A stretch of 64,000 nt of DNA, from contig CM046442.1 of the NCBI GenBank assembly GCA_025506515.1, positions 11,483,154 to 11,547,153 of the forward strand, read 5' to 3'. The DNA is from Flaveria trinervia. Its lineage: Eukaryota > Streptophyta > Magnoliopsida > Asterales > Asteraceae. This document shows, piece after piece, positions 33,189 to 45,171 of the stretch (its first letter is position 1; each line of letters opens with the position of its first letter). A program made the translations under genes and the position numbers. The notes beneath the pieces are model-generated. The model saw nothing but the letters and a program-made list of their open reading frames with translations, did not search any database and was not told where the DNA came from.

Positions 33189-33405
33189 TTGGATGCCTTC
33201 TTGTGTTATACCAACAAATTTATTAAGGACATTGCCTAGCCGTGGAAAGGGTGTAGGATGGAATGTTATTGCTTGCAACCCTCCCTCCGGCCATGATGGA
33301 GTCATTATTAAGGACATTGGATGACTTCTTGTGTTATTGCTTGGACCTAGACTAATTGAAAGACTTATGCCCTCCGCCCTCCGGACATTGCCTAGCCGTG
33401 GAAAG
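33189..33405. other. Patchwork junction of short duplicated pieces
   Basis: No gene. The stretch is made of pieces present twice: ACATTGCCTAGCCGTGGAAA (two copies), TTATTAAGGACATTG (two), CTTCTTGTGTTAT (two), and a piece matching the G6 LTR near 32997-33027 (GCTTGGA..TAGACTAATTGAAAG). This looks like filler DNA at a repaired break. Confidence 0.55.
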
Positions 33406-33673
33406 GGTATTGTCATTGACATATTGTGGTCGACGTGGTCCGCTCGGCTGTTTTTGTCCATATCGGTGTGATCTTGTTGTCTCCGATACTTTCATTTATC
33501 AAATGTCAATGGTTCTACATCATTTTTTACCATTTATTAAATGATGAGTAAGCATTTTTTGTGGTCATCAAATCTTGTTCGGTGGTGATGTTGGTTGTTG
33601 ATGTCGAATATGATTGACACGTGTTCATTCGAGCCTTTTGGTTTTGGTAGTTGTACGGCTGTAATGACACATG
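33406..33673. repeat. 268-bp direct repeat, copy 1
   Basis: From GGTATTGTCATTGACATATTG to GTAATGACACATG. It matches 37875-38143 with scattered substitutions and short indels. No coding function is recognised. The two copies flank the G7 LTR. Confidence 0.85.
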
Positions 33674-33978
33674 TGACATCCGTCACTATCAAGTCCGTCA
33701 ATTGGCTCGAAATCCGTTAATTCTTTTTTCGCGCATTTATTATTTGGCGTAATTAATTTGTTTTCAAACCAAATCTCGTCATATCTCCCTTCGTGCCAAC
33801 CTTAATATTTAATGACACTAATATATAAATTTATTTTTTTTATTTTATTTTTCCGTAAATATTGTTAATATTATTTTTAGTAATATTATTATTATAATTA
33901 AGTCCAGGATTTAAATGGTAATTTAACTAAACTTGAGGATTTAATTAATTTAAAGTATAGGGTCCTAAGTGTAAAATG

Positions 33979-33984
<6 letters not shown>

Positions 33985-34044
<60 letters not shown>

Positions 34045-34053
34045 AATATATAT
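33985..34053. repeat. (AT)n microsatellite
   Basis: Almost uninterrupted AT dinucleotides in the G7 LTR, with one AATATA break. Open frames reading Tyr-Ile repeats here are artefacts. Confidence 0.9.
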
Positions 34054-34849
34054 TTCTCTCAGTCGAAACCCTCCCGAAACCCTACCGCCGTGAACCCTCC
34101 GCTGTGCACCACCCTTTCAAGCCCCATTTCGCCGCCGTTAGCTGCCATCGGTTGCCGTCGTCTTTCCGTTTAACCGTTTCGCAAGTAACTGGTCATTGTA
34201 AACATCGTTTCGTTTCGTTTCAGTTTGTCTTTCCGCTCGGTTGTTCAGTTCGATTCGCGCGTGTTTGAATCTAGAGATACATATACATGTTTGTACCTGT
34301 GTGTGTTCTTGTCATTGTGTATATCTATATATAGATATGTGGGTGTGTGTGCGGCTGTGTATATATGTGTATGTATGCCTATACGTTGATCGATGCGTGT
34401 ATGTACCGGTTGTATGTGTATATACGTGTGTTGTCTGCGTGATGTGGGCCCAAGTGTGGATGAGCAAGCTTTAGCCTTTTTGGATGCTCAAGATCGCTTA
34501 TCAAAAGGGGTTTCACTCAAACGATCATAAGTTAGGCTAGAAGTTGGGCCTGTGACCAGTCAAAACGATCGTCGGTGCGAGGAGCCCGTTTCCACAAACA
34601 GCCGAGGCGGTTTGGGTCATCTTTTCGGCCAAAAAACGGCTTATTTTATGAGTTATTTACGTTTGTCTTATTTTTACATTTTGTTGAACTTTACATTTGG
34701 CCCAGTTTTCGGCCCGTTTATGTTTTGTGGCCCATTCGATTTTTGCTTTGTTTCTTTATATGTTTGTAAGAGATGGGTGAAATAATTATTGAATTTTATG
34801 AAAAAACTGTTTTCTCTCTATCACCATGTGTGTTAGTGTTGTTAGGGTT

Positions 34850-35870
34850 TGTTAGAACAAGATTCATAGTGTAACCATTTAAACTTTGTGTAAACGCAGC
34901 GGAAACAAGCTTTATAACTTTGTTAATGAACTGAAAATTTCAGGTTTCGTCTTGATATTATAAAGTTATAAACAAACCCAAGAACAAAGGACCTTTTTAT
35001 AGGAATAAGACTAGCAATGTAAACACAAACATACATTATGGACAGCCATAAAGAGGCTGCCATAAACTACCTTTTCAGCAGCAAAAGTGAAGAGATTGAA
35101 GAGGATGAGCTCCAAGAAAACGACTAAGGCACCAAAGCAGGTCCTCTCAAGCTTGCATACCCCAAGCTATACGACAAACACCTTGTTGCTAGGAGTTGAA
35201 CACCCAAAGAAAACCGAAAGAAAAGCTGCTGGAGATGTTTCAGCCGTGAGACTTTTCAACAAGATGAGAGAAAACTTTTCTTTCTTGAGGTTTTTGCATG
35301 TAAGAGAGAGAGGAGAGTTGAGTGAATTACTTGTCTCTGATGTGTGTTCCAAGACAACTAGGGAAAAGAAAAGAACCAACCCCAAAGGGGGCGGCCGAAT
35401 ACCCCATTTCACAATGGGTTTTCCCCCCAAAACTTAAAACAAAATTAAACACATTAACAAGTCATTAATATAAGTTATTCATATAATTAACCTTTTAATT
35501 GAATAACTCATACACACTCTCTTATTATTTGATGTTATTTAAGTAACTTAAATAATATTGCAAACAATATCTATAAACAAAATATCCATATAAATTGTTC
35601 AATCTCATATGCAACTTATTTAGAAAACCCATTTTCTAAATTGGTGTATATATATTTAATTGTATGATCATATCATCAATTAAATATTATTTGGTGTTTG
35701 CTAAGCTTGTTATTGGGTATGACCCGGCTTGGATCATGATATACTAACCACATCAATGTTCTATGTGTCTTGGGCATAAAGAATTCAACAAGTGTAACCT
35801 GATTATCGGTATTCTTTGTGAATCACCGATAGTTAGAAGAATTGTTCCTGGTATTCTCGTTGAATCAACA
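34850..35870 (+). mobile_element. Possible solo LTR inside G7
   Basis: TGTTAGAACAAG at the left and GTTGAATCAACA at the right could be LTR ends of a ~1.0 kb element. The segment interrupts the G7 layout and has GTGTAAACGCAGCGGAAAC and a TTTTTATAGG box near 34995. Flanks are GGGTT and GGTTC, not an exact duplication, so the boundary is tentative. A 116-codon frame at 35087-35437 is not recognised and is probably chance. Confidence 0.35.
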
Positions 35871-36059
35871 GGTTCAATTATCTATCTCTTTGTTTCCGAC
35901 TGCATCACTGCGTGTCTGATGATGGGTATGCAATGTGTGTATTCGTATGTATATAGGTATATGTATATGCCGAATGTGTGTGTGTGCATACCATACATGT
36001 ATGTTGCGTGTGTGTGTATATGTCTATATATATTGTGTGTTTTGAACTGTGTGTGTATG

Positions 36060-36112
<53 letters not shown>
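36060..36112. repeat. (AT)n(TG)n compound microsatellite
   Basis: About 20 bp of AT followed by TG repeats. Looser TG-rich sequence extends from 35935 to 36330. Both strands give long, low-complexity frames that are not genes. Confidence 0.9.
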
Positions 36113-36117
<5 letters not shown>

Positions 36118-36499
36118 TGTTGTGCATTGTGTGTGTGTGTCGGGTGTGTGTGTGTGTTTTGTGTATGTGTGTGTGAATCGGTGTGTATGTATGTATATAT
36201 ATATGATTGAGAGTGTGAGATGATGTATGTATGTATAATGCATGTATGTGTGTGTGGTATGTGTGACGTGTGCTAGTGTGATTATGTATGTGAGTGGGTT
36301 GATCGCGTGCATGTGTGTTTGTTAAACGTGTGTTTGTGTGCGTGTCGTTTAAGAGAAACAAATGCATCAGCCTTCTGTTGCTATGTTCGCGATGAATGGA
36401 TGCGTTTGTTGTGTATACATTGATATTGTATGCGTGTGTTTGCTGCTACATGTATGTATATATATAGATATGGGAGTGTTGGATGAAGATGAGTATAAA

Positions 36500-36510
36500 T
36501 AAATATATAT

Positions 36511-36606
<96 letters not shown>
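36500..36606. repeat. (AT)n microsatellite, long
   Basis: Over 100 bp of nearly pure AT with a few AA or TT slips, in the G7 LTR. Confidence 0.95.
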
Positions 36607-36609
<3 letters not shown>

Positions 36610-36694
36610 ATTGTGTGAATGCAGATTTGGTATATATATGGGTGTGATGTGTGTGCTCAAGTGCATGTATATATTGTGTTTATGTAATTGTGTG

Positions 36695-36696
<2 letters not shown>

Positions 36697-36735
<39 letters not shown>

Positions 36736-36768
36736 TATTATTATTACTATTAGTATTATTATTATTAT
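36697..36768. repeat. (ATT)n microsatellite
   Basis: TTATTATTATT repeats with a few interruptions (ACTATTAGT near 36746). Confidence 0.9.
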
Positions 36769-37874
36769 CAATACTATTTTACTAGTATTGTATGTTGGGT
36801 TGTAGGAATTATATATTTTTGTGTGCGTGTCACGCGTCAAACCTGAACCGACCCAGAACCGACCAAACGATCCTTTCTCTGTAGACCCGTCTTAAGATTT
36901 TTATTATAATTATATATATATATATATAGGTGATTGATTGTCGTTGCTCTCGTCTATTAAAGCTCTTTTGTCCATATTATTCGTATTTATTCGAGGTGAG
37001 TTTCGTGATCTCGTTTTTATTTTTTAAACATTTATAAACTAGGGGGAAAAGTATGCTCACCATTTTTATGCTATGAACTTATTTAATTTTTCTGGGACTG
37101 TTGTGTTTACTGTTTTGTAAGTACTTATCTAGTATATGCATGAGTTGTCTTTGTGGTTCTGTAAACACAACTATTTAACTATGGTGTTGGAGCCGACAGA
37201 CAGATATTAATAGTACTAATGGGTTGACACCCCCACCCTTGTTGCTAGCATACTAGTTGGGACTGACAGTGGCCAGGGACGGGCCCTAGGGTGAATATGT
37301 TCTGATAAATTCTTTATGTACGTCATAGATTTAGTTGTGATACTCATGATTACATTTGATATTAGTTGCTTATAACTGTATGCACTCATGTCCTACTAAA
37401 CTATTACGCGGCATCAAGTTTTGTTTATTATTTAAACCTGCGAACTCACCAACATTATGTTGACCATTTGAGCATATCTTTTCAGCTAATAATTATTGAG
37501 GATTGCTAGGGAAGCTGGCATTAGTGTTGACCTTAGTCTTACTTTATTTTAAACTTGGGTGCATTTGACATTTACTTGTTATTCATATTTTGGTTACTTA
37601 TTCCCGGGTAGTGGGATTTTTACTCTTTTGTTTTCTATGACTATGTTTGTTGTGGAACTGACTAACAATGACACAAGTCCCCATTTGTATCCGGTGACGT
37701 CATGACACGTTGACTTTCATTACTTAATGAATCTCTATTAATTATCAATGTGTTATGATGATCCCGTCCGTTACATCCTCGTGTTTCCGCTATAAGCGGG
37801 GGTTGGAGTCATTATTTTGCACACTCTGAGCCCGACATTAAAATGGAACATTGTTGATTTTAATTGTCTCAAAC

Positions 37875-38143
37875 GGTGTTGTCATTGACATATTGTGGTC
37901 GACGTGGTCCGCTCGCTGTTTTTTTCCATATTCGATGTGATCTTGCTGTCTCGGATACTTTCATTTATCAAATGTCAATGGTTCTACATCATTTTTTATC
38001 ATTTATCAAATGATGATTAAGCATTTTTCGTTGGTCATCAAATCTTGTTCGGTGGTGATGTTGGTTTTTGATGTCGATTATGATTGACACATGTTCATTT
38101 GAGGCTTTTGGTTTTGGTAGTTGTACGGCTGTAATGACACATG
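37875..38143. repeat. 268-bp direct repeat, copy 2
   Basis: Counterpart of 33406-33673. The sequence to the right (GAAAGTGTTATTG..) differs from that after copy 1 (TGACATCCG..), and the left flanks also differ, so this is a true long flanking repeat and not a target-site duplication. Confidence 0.85.
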
Positions 38144-39109
38144 AAAGTGTTATTGTTTGCCTTGGCCTGTCAACCATTTTCGGTATGCAGCCACAACCTG
38201 GCATCACTTCCGAGCCTCACGCTGAACATTCTAAGTTAGAGTATCGATTTACGGCGTTTTCAAGACGCGCAATGTGCGTCTTGGTAATAACACTAGTATA
38301 AATAATAATTAAACTTATTTATAAAACTTTATAAATATTATAAATTTTGTAAAAATCATGTAGTTCAATTATTTATTTTTAACATTATAATTAAAACACA
38401 AAATTGACAAATAGAACTTTATAACTTTATAGAAAAAATATTTTACAAATTATAAAACTATTATAAATTGATTAAATGATAAATAAATAAAACTCAATGA
38501 TACAATGCACAATATTTGTTAAATAACATATTTATTGCATTTGATTCGTTAAAATAAGTAAAATAATTTAATAATGAGTTTTTTCATTGTATGAAAGTTT
38601 AAAATGGGTTTGGGTTTGGGTTTGGGTTTGGGTTTGGGTTTGGATTTTCAAAATGGGTTTATACTCCTATCAATTGAAACTTGCGATTACCACCGCTATT
38701 ACCGAACAAATCACAACCTTAGATCTGAAATCGAGAGAGTGGCCCGATTTAAGATCTAAAAGCAAGACCTACCCAAGATAATGGTCCTGCAAAGGAAAAG
38801 ATATCTGAATATAGGATTTAATGGAAGATGGTAGGCTTGTTCAAAAATAGGATTGATCGGGGGATCGTAGGCGATGGTAGGCTAGCTCAACAACAAGATT
38901 GATGTGAGGTTGGTTGGTGATGGTAGGTTAGTCTAACAACAAGATTGATTGGAGATTGACCAACACTTGTCCGGTCTTCAGTCGAGTAAGCATGAATAAC
39001 ATGGGTGAGATCTATCAAATCCAGTAGTACTAATTTTAATTACATCGACAGCTCATTACTAATGTCTATGATATGGTTTTGCAAAACACAACCGTTTTAT
39101 TATAAGAGT
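38144..39109. other. AT-rich intergenic DNA with short repeats
   Basis: No gene seen. It contains a (GGGTTT)n hexamer run at 38607-38645, similar to but not the plant telomere repeat, and about three imperfect copies of a GATGGTAGGCT..CAACAACAAGATTGAT block at 38826-38960. Confidence 0.6.
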
Positions 39110-39412
39110 AGAGAAAATAAATAAAAAAATAAAAAAAACCTATAGCAGCGAAATGTCGTTGCTATAGGTTTTACTAGTATTTATTTTTCTATATTGACGG
39201 ATAAATAAAGGAAATATAAATAGCCTATAGTATTAGCGACTTCTCTTCGCTATAACTTTTTCAAGGAGCAGGAATATTTCCTCCACCATGCCAAAATGAA
39301 CTTGCTTTAAAAAAATCAAAGAATTATAGCAGCACCACAATAGCTTGCGCTATAAAGATAACATTTGTCGTCGCTATAGATGTTGTCATAATAGTCATTG
39401 ATTCTTGTAGTG
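39110..39412. mobile_element. CACTA (En/Spm) element end fragment
   Basis: Right end TTCTTGTAGTG at 39402-39412 is the inverse of CACTACAAGAA, the usual plant CACTA terminus. Inside are repeated subterminal words of the GCTATAG-GCGACATTTG type in both orientations (39140-39165, 39225-39255, 39325-39380). No left terminus or transposase frame was found, so it is a fragment or a small non-autonomous copy. Confidence 0.55.
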
Positions 39413-40291
39413 TGTGATTTCTTATGGTGGTGATCGAACAGGAAGGTGGTGTTGTAAGGTGTGTCGGGAAGGGACACAAAATGTAAAGAGAACACCAAAT
39501 GTGAGAATGACAGGAGGAGATGGGTGGTGGGAGAGTGGTTATCGGCTATTGTGGCCGGTGGTGGTTTTTGGTGATGGAGGCTAGCACAACGCCACCACCA
39601 TAACAACAGTCATGACTAGTATCGTGTCATCTCCATGACTTAAGTTGCTAGCTCTTACCATAGCACTAGTGCACCAACGAGGGTGGGTTCAAACGGAGTA
39701 GGGAGGTGCAATGAATTGATCCGACGGTTGTGGGTTCAAATCGTAGGATCACAGTGGTTAGTGTTAAAGTGAAACTAAAGCAAAAGCGATGATTGACATA
39801 TTAACATAATTCAAAGATGATATTGGCGGTGGGTGGGTTTTAACTCAATATGTTGTTATTGTTGTTCTTAAACTATTACCATTACCATTACCCCAACCAT
39901 TACCACAACTATTACCACAACCATTAACGGATATATTATCATTATCATTACCGTTACCGTTACCCTTACCGCTACCGTTACCGTTAACAGATTTATTTCT
40001 CATTTTTACACTTAACAAAAGTTGGTGCCAAGAACCACTTTTGTTTCATTTTAAAAACCAATTGGAAAAATAATGTAACTTTTTAAAAGGTGTATGCAAT
40101 CTTGTAATATGAATATAATAATATGTACCAACAATGTAATTAACTCTATTTTTAATGAACCATAGGACCATTTATATATTCAACTCTATATTAAATTAAA
40201 AGGAGCACGTTGTTCACAACCAGTTTATAACTAGACAAATACATTGTTGTAAGTTCATTATTCTCTTATTCATCATAAAAATAGACTAAAA
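39413..40291. other. Upstream region of PhzF-like gene
   Basis: No coding sequence recognised. A (CCATTA/CCGTTA)n hexamer-like microsatellite is at 39872-39990. Near the gene, 40236-40266 duplicates the exon 1/donor sequence (AAATAC-TTGTTGTAAGTTCATTATTCT). The proximal 200 bp is AT-rich; no clear TATA box can be singled out. Confidence 0.5.
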
Positions 40292-43044
40292 ATGGCAAAA
40301 AGCTCATCAAATACTTCGTTGTAAGTTCATTATTCTTATATACATCTTCAGTTTAACACCATTGTTGGGGACATCGTTAATCTGATATTTGTCTATGATA
40401 AACAGGTTGATGCATTTACCGACACCGTGTTTAAAGGAAACCCAGTGGTCGTCTGTTGGTTAGATGACGTAGTGAAAGATGATAAGTGGTTGCAGTCAGT
40501 TGCCACTGAGTTCAATCTTCCAATGACATGTTACCTGACTCCGCTTGTTGCTGATAAACCTCAGTTCCAAATCCGGTGGTTCACTCCTGTAGTTGAGGTT
40601 GTTCCTTTACATTATAATTTGATTTCCAACTATACATGATTAGCCAAGGTTGTAAATGATTCAAGCCGGAACGCTTTAAAAACTAAGTCAAATCGAGTGG
40701 GCTCATTTATCTTAGCCAACTCAAATTCTAGGCTCGGGCTCGGCATGTTTGTGAACGAGTTGAGCCAAGCTGACTCGCGTGCCCGGTTGTTTATTTTTAA
40801 AAGAATTAGTTATCTTATTCATTGCATAATATGTATATATAAATTTTTTATATTAACTTGTGAAAACAATGATATGATATTGATATTTCATTAAATATAA
40901 TGATTGTCTTTATATTTATATTTAGTTTTCTATTTTATTAAAAACTAAAAAACACTGTATGTCTATTTTCTATTTAAATAATACCACATAATTTTAGTTT
41001 ACAATTTATATGAATTATAATTTAAAATATTTAATGAGTGAGATAAGGAGTCAACTAATAAACAAGCCATGAGCCAAGCTGATCTTGGCTCGGGCTCAAC
41101 TCCATTACAAACATGTTGAATTCAAGCAAACTACTTTCGAGTGAGCCATGAATCGCATGCTTCTTGAACAATCCTATAATTAACATGGTCTTAATGATCG
41201 TAATATAATCTTACATGCATTGTTGTATACTCGTATTTTGTCAATAGTTCGAGCTTTGTGGTCATGCAACTCTAGCAGCCTCCCATATTCTTTTCCAGTC
41301 AGGCATGGTGGATTCTAACACGATCGAATTCTCAACGCTTTCTGGAATCTTGACAGCAGAAAGAACTTTAGCTAACAAGATTTCTGATGATTCACAAGAT
41401 AGCTTCTACATAGAATTAGACATGCCCGTTGTCCCGATGTTAGATTACAATGATCTCGAGGTTTCTACAATGTCAGAAATACTAAACGGTGTTGTTGTTG
41501 TTGATGTTCTAAAGAAGAATATATTTGATGACATTATTGTATGCATTTAAGTTATCACATTCACTTATTTGTTAAAAAAGGTTGTGATTAAACATCTTAA
41601 GGGCTATTTGTTCTTAATTCATTCTTTGTTGTAGGTGGTTCTTTCATGTGGAGAAGATGTTATAAACTTCAACCCACAGTTTAGTAAGATCAAAGAAGCT
41701 CCTGGTAGATCAATAATAATTACAGCACGTGCACCTAATGGGTCGGGATTTGACTTTTGTACTCGTGTTTTTTGCCCTAAATATGGAGTTGATGAGGTAA
41801 TTATTATATTGGATGTAGACATATATAGCATTCTTTTTTGTTGTTGAAAAGGATACATGAAAAGTCTGGATGCATTTGTAACGTCTAGAGAAAACTTAAT
41901 TAGAAGAATAATTAATCGTTCACATAAGATTAAGGTGGAAATGAACAAATTACGATCTTTAAGCTTTAATATGTTGTTTTTTTCTCTTTATGTTCCTTTT
42001 TGTTTGCATTGTTTATTTTATAGCCTTTGCCTAGTTTTTTTTATACATCTTGTCATTCAAAAAAAAAGTTGGATGACTATTTCTCTTTATTTCTCAAACT
42101 ACCTAGAATTTTAAATCTAATTAAAATATATGTAAAACCGAAAATTTAGATTAGGGATGTTCAAAGTCGGATATCCAAATTTTCGGATATTCGAATTTCG
42201 GATAGTGGAAATCACTATCCGAATCCGTATCCGAATTTTCGGATACGGAATTGGATAGTGATTCGGATATCCAAAATTCATTTTTTTTTTGTTTATACAA
42301 TAATTAAACATATAATATTATAAAAATAACATAAAAAACTAACTTATATCATTAAAGTCACAATATACACTAAAAGTCTCAATCTAAAGTAAAAATATAT
42401 CTAAAATTCAAAAAATTATTTTTTATTTTTCGGATAATCGGATATCTAAATATCCGAAACTTTTGAAAATCACTATCCGAATACGAATCCGAATTTTCGG
42501 ATATCTGAAAATTCCGATATTTCGGATTCGGATTCGGATTTTCGGATCGGATTCTCGGATTTGGATATTTTTTTAACACCCCTAATTTAGATAAAACAAA
42601 TACGAAAAAGCTTTTTTTTCTTCTATAAGTTATTCATTAGTTTTTTGACCTTCTTGTCGCATTCCCACTGATTCATACATGACTCGGTCCTCGAGATATC
42701 AATGTGTCCCTAGTCATTTAAGAAATAAAATAATAATCTTTGTTAATCTTCACTAATTCTTCTTTATCATTTAGGATCCTGTTTGTGGGAGTGCCCATTG
42801 CGCCTTAGTAACCTACTGGCATGAGAAGTTAGCAAAATGTGACTTTGTCGCATATCAGGTAACTCTCTCCGCAGCTAACTCGGGCGAGTTTATGTTGAAC
42901 TCTTATGCTTGTTTGTTTATTTTCGGGTCAATGCAGGCATCACGTAGAAGTGGCATATTACAAATCCATCTCGATAAGCAGCATCAAAGAGTTCGCCTTC
43001 GAGGTAAAGCCACAACAGTTATGGAAGGGTATCTTTCGGTCTAA
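40292..43044 (+). CDS. PhzF / phenazine-biosynthesis-like family gene, six exons (possibly inactivated)
   Basis: Exons by splice sites and homology: 40292-40320, 40406-40597, 41248-41538, 41635-41796, 42775-42858, 42937-43044, stop TAA. All introns are GT-AG. Exons 2-6 keep one frame and give 278 residues, near the family's ~280-310. Motifs: VDAFTDTVFKGNPVVVC at the start, FELCGHATLAASH, APNGSGFDFCTRVFCP, DPVCGSAHCALVTYW and GKATTVMEG at the end. PhzF-fold proteins are two-domain isomerases of the diaminopimelate epimerase type; plant roles are poorly known and the product is expected to be soluble. Oddities: the Glu of the usual N-L-S-E-T segment, catalytic in bacterial PhzF, reads N-L-P-M-T; exon 1 is 29 nt, one base short of keeping frame. 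The His of GHAT and the Asp of DPVCGSA remain. Introns 2 and 4 hold MITEs. AATAAA lies at 43208. Product activity is doubtful. Confidence 0.8.
40640..41195. mobile_element. Probable hAT-like MITE in PhzF intron 2
   Basis: Starts near AAGGTTGTAAATGATTCAAGCC and ends near GCTTCTTGAACAATCCTA, weakly inverted to each other. The inner GGCTCGGGCTCGGC and GAGCCAAGCTGA words are repeated in inverse orientation at both ends around an AT-rich core. This is the layout of a widespread plant MITE type. No clear 8-bp duplication was seen, so it is aged or misbounded. Confidence 0.45.
42152..42584. mobile_element. hAT-type MITE with 8-bp target duplication
   Basis: 433 bp, with inverted ends TAGGGATGTTCAAA and TTTTTAACACCCCTA, flanked by identical ATTTAGAT at 42144-42151 and 42585-42592. 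The 8-bp duplication is diagnostic of hAT. The body is built from CGGATATCCGAATTTTCGGAT-like words in both orientations and should fold into a long hairpin. It lies in intron 4 of the PhzF-like gene. No transposase. Confidence 0.9.
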
Positions 43045-45115
43045 GTTTCAAGGCTTGATCATACTACATACATATCAAGTCCAAGTAATTATTTATCTAC
43101 TTCAAGTTGAATTTCAAGATGCGTGGAAATAAAGCAAACATGCTTAATGCTTTCCTCAACTTATGAGCATGTTGTTGTATTATGAAATATTGCATTTGCT
43201 AATTTAAAATAAACTCATGAACTTTATTGTCTCTTGTCTTTTAATCAACATAGTATTGGTGAGAGAGCTCACTATAATACAATGTGACAATTGATTTAGC
43301 AAACAATACACATAAGAGTAGAAAACTCATTCGATATAACTGTAACTAGCATCTTGATTCTTGAACAATATCTTTAATAATTTCTTTTTTTTTTTGCTTA
43401 AGTTAAGAAAAAAACCATTAATTAAAATTTCATTTGGCACAACTTCACTTTTTAAAGCCAATGAACCGGGAATAGACTGTATGTGTTTATCAAAAGTAAT
43501 AAGTCGAATTTTTAAATTTTCACACATGTCGATTTCAAAAATGATAAGTCAAATTCTGAATTTTCAAATAAGATTCGAATTCGATTTGCATACGAAAAAG
43601 ATTTCGAATTTCACTTTAATTCGAATTTATTATATTCGTATTTAGTAATACAATAACTAATCGATTAATATTTTCAAAATTGATTCGAATGATCTAATTT
43701 CAAATTATCAAAATAAGAAAAACAAATATAACATACGGAAAATTTCAAGTTTTAAATGTCAAAATATCATATTTTAAAATTTGAGATTTAAAATGACTTT
43801 TAAATTTTTGTTCTAAATTTCTCATATACATATTTCCGTTTATAATATATAAAATAACAAGTGTAACTGTATGTATTTCTAATTTGACTTTCGCATTGAG
43901 TCAAATTGAAAGTCATAAAATCGTGATTTATTCAAATATGATCATTAGAATTCTAATCAAATTTGAATTTAAAATTTTGAATCGAATTCAGAATCATTAA
44001 TTTTGAACTAATCCAATAAGAATTTGCAAATTTGAACCCAATTCAAATTTGACATAGCTCGCTATCTTTTTTGCTCCGACACGTGACTCTTCTTATGTAT
44101 TTTTAATTTATTAACGATTTATTGTTTTAATATAATATATAATTTAAACATTTTTTTCAAACTTCTAAAATTTAGTGTTACAAACATTCTGAACACAAAT
44201 GTAGTGCTTACAAACATTTTCAAACACCGTTGTGACAAGCTTAATATTGTCTACGTTGTTGTAAAAGTTTTATTCAACGTAACTTTGTCTACGATATTTT
44301 ATTACAAGCGTTTCAACATTCAAAATAAAGCAATCACCACTTTAGACGGCTCTCTTTACGTTTTTAAATGCATCAATGTCATCCTGTAATTCATGGCTGC
44401 GTCCACTTGTTAGCACCTGCATATTAAAAATAAAATCAAACATTGAAGCATTCATTTATCACTTCAACAATAAAGACATCATTTAGGACAAAACCCTAAT
44501 TCGTTATTAGCTATACATGTCGACATTGAAGGAGATAACTAATGTAAACGATTGCATCTTCAATAGCTTATTAATTGAGGAAGAAAATGGTGGAGCTTTC
44601 AAGGTGGATGAACGTGGATGTTTATTCTTTCTATGTAGCCATCTAGTAACAAAAAATATGGAGAAATTCTTTCTACATGTGAACCTTCCCTAACTAGATG
44701 TTGCCTTATTTAATAAGCATCTAGGAACAATGTAGATGTTAGTTCTTCTTTGTAATTACCATCTATCTTCTATAATCTTCGTCTCAATCATACACATCCA
44801 ATCTTTTACCATTTCTTTATCATCTTTAATTTAAATTCATGATGTCACTTGAATAACCATGGGTTCATCATTAGTTAATCTTTCGCTAACCTAACTAAGT
44901 TTTGATGTTCATTGTAAAGATCGAAGCTTTATGCATAGAGTAACTAATTTGTTGGTAAAAGTTAAAACATTTATCCATATTAATTATCATGTTGTTATTG
45001 CAAATCGAACAGATGTAACCACTATACTCCATGTAGTTGTCACGATTGCTCCTCTTCAGTTACACACCAATGAAATAACGGTCTAAACACACACACACAC
45101 ACACACATATATATA

Positions 45116-45171
<56 letters not shown>

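Larger units (their letters stand above)
33674..37874 (+). mobile_element. G7: very long, microsatellite-rich gypsy-type LTR
   Basis: It starts TGTGACATCCGTCACT and has the same layout as G5/G6 LTRs: a CCGCC-rich block (34075-34170), then GAGGTGAGT (36996), then a T-rich stretch and TTTTCAG (37485), then a terminal segment with TTTCCGC-TAAGCGGGGGTTGGAG. The expected GTGTGACA end has decayed, so the right boundary is uncertain (about 37820-37874). AT, TG and ATT microsatellites inflate it and a further insertion probably sits at 34850-35870. No internal coding region or partner LTR is present. Confidence 0.5.

Noticed and set aside
34241..34474. Cys/Val-rich 77-codon frame that could suggest a small secreted protein
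   Set aside because: It is low-complexity TG-rich LTR sequence with no signal peptide or conserved cysteine pattern.
35882..36666. Long frames rich in Thr-His, Tyr-Ile or Cys-Val
   Set aside because: They are translations of TG and AT microsatellites in the G7 LTR.
38604..38645. Possible interstitial telomere repeat
   Set aside because: The unit is a GGGTTT hexamer, not the plant heptamer TTTAGGG, and is short; treated as a microsatellite.
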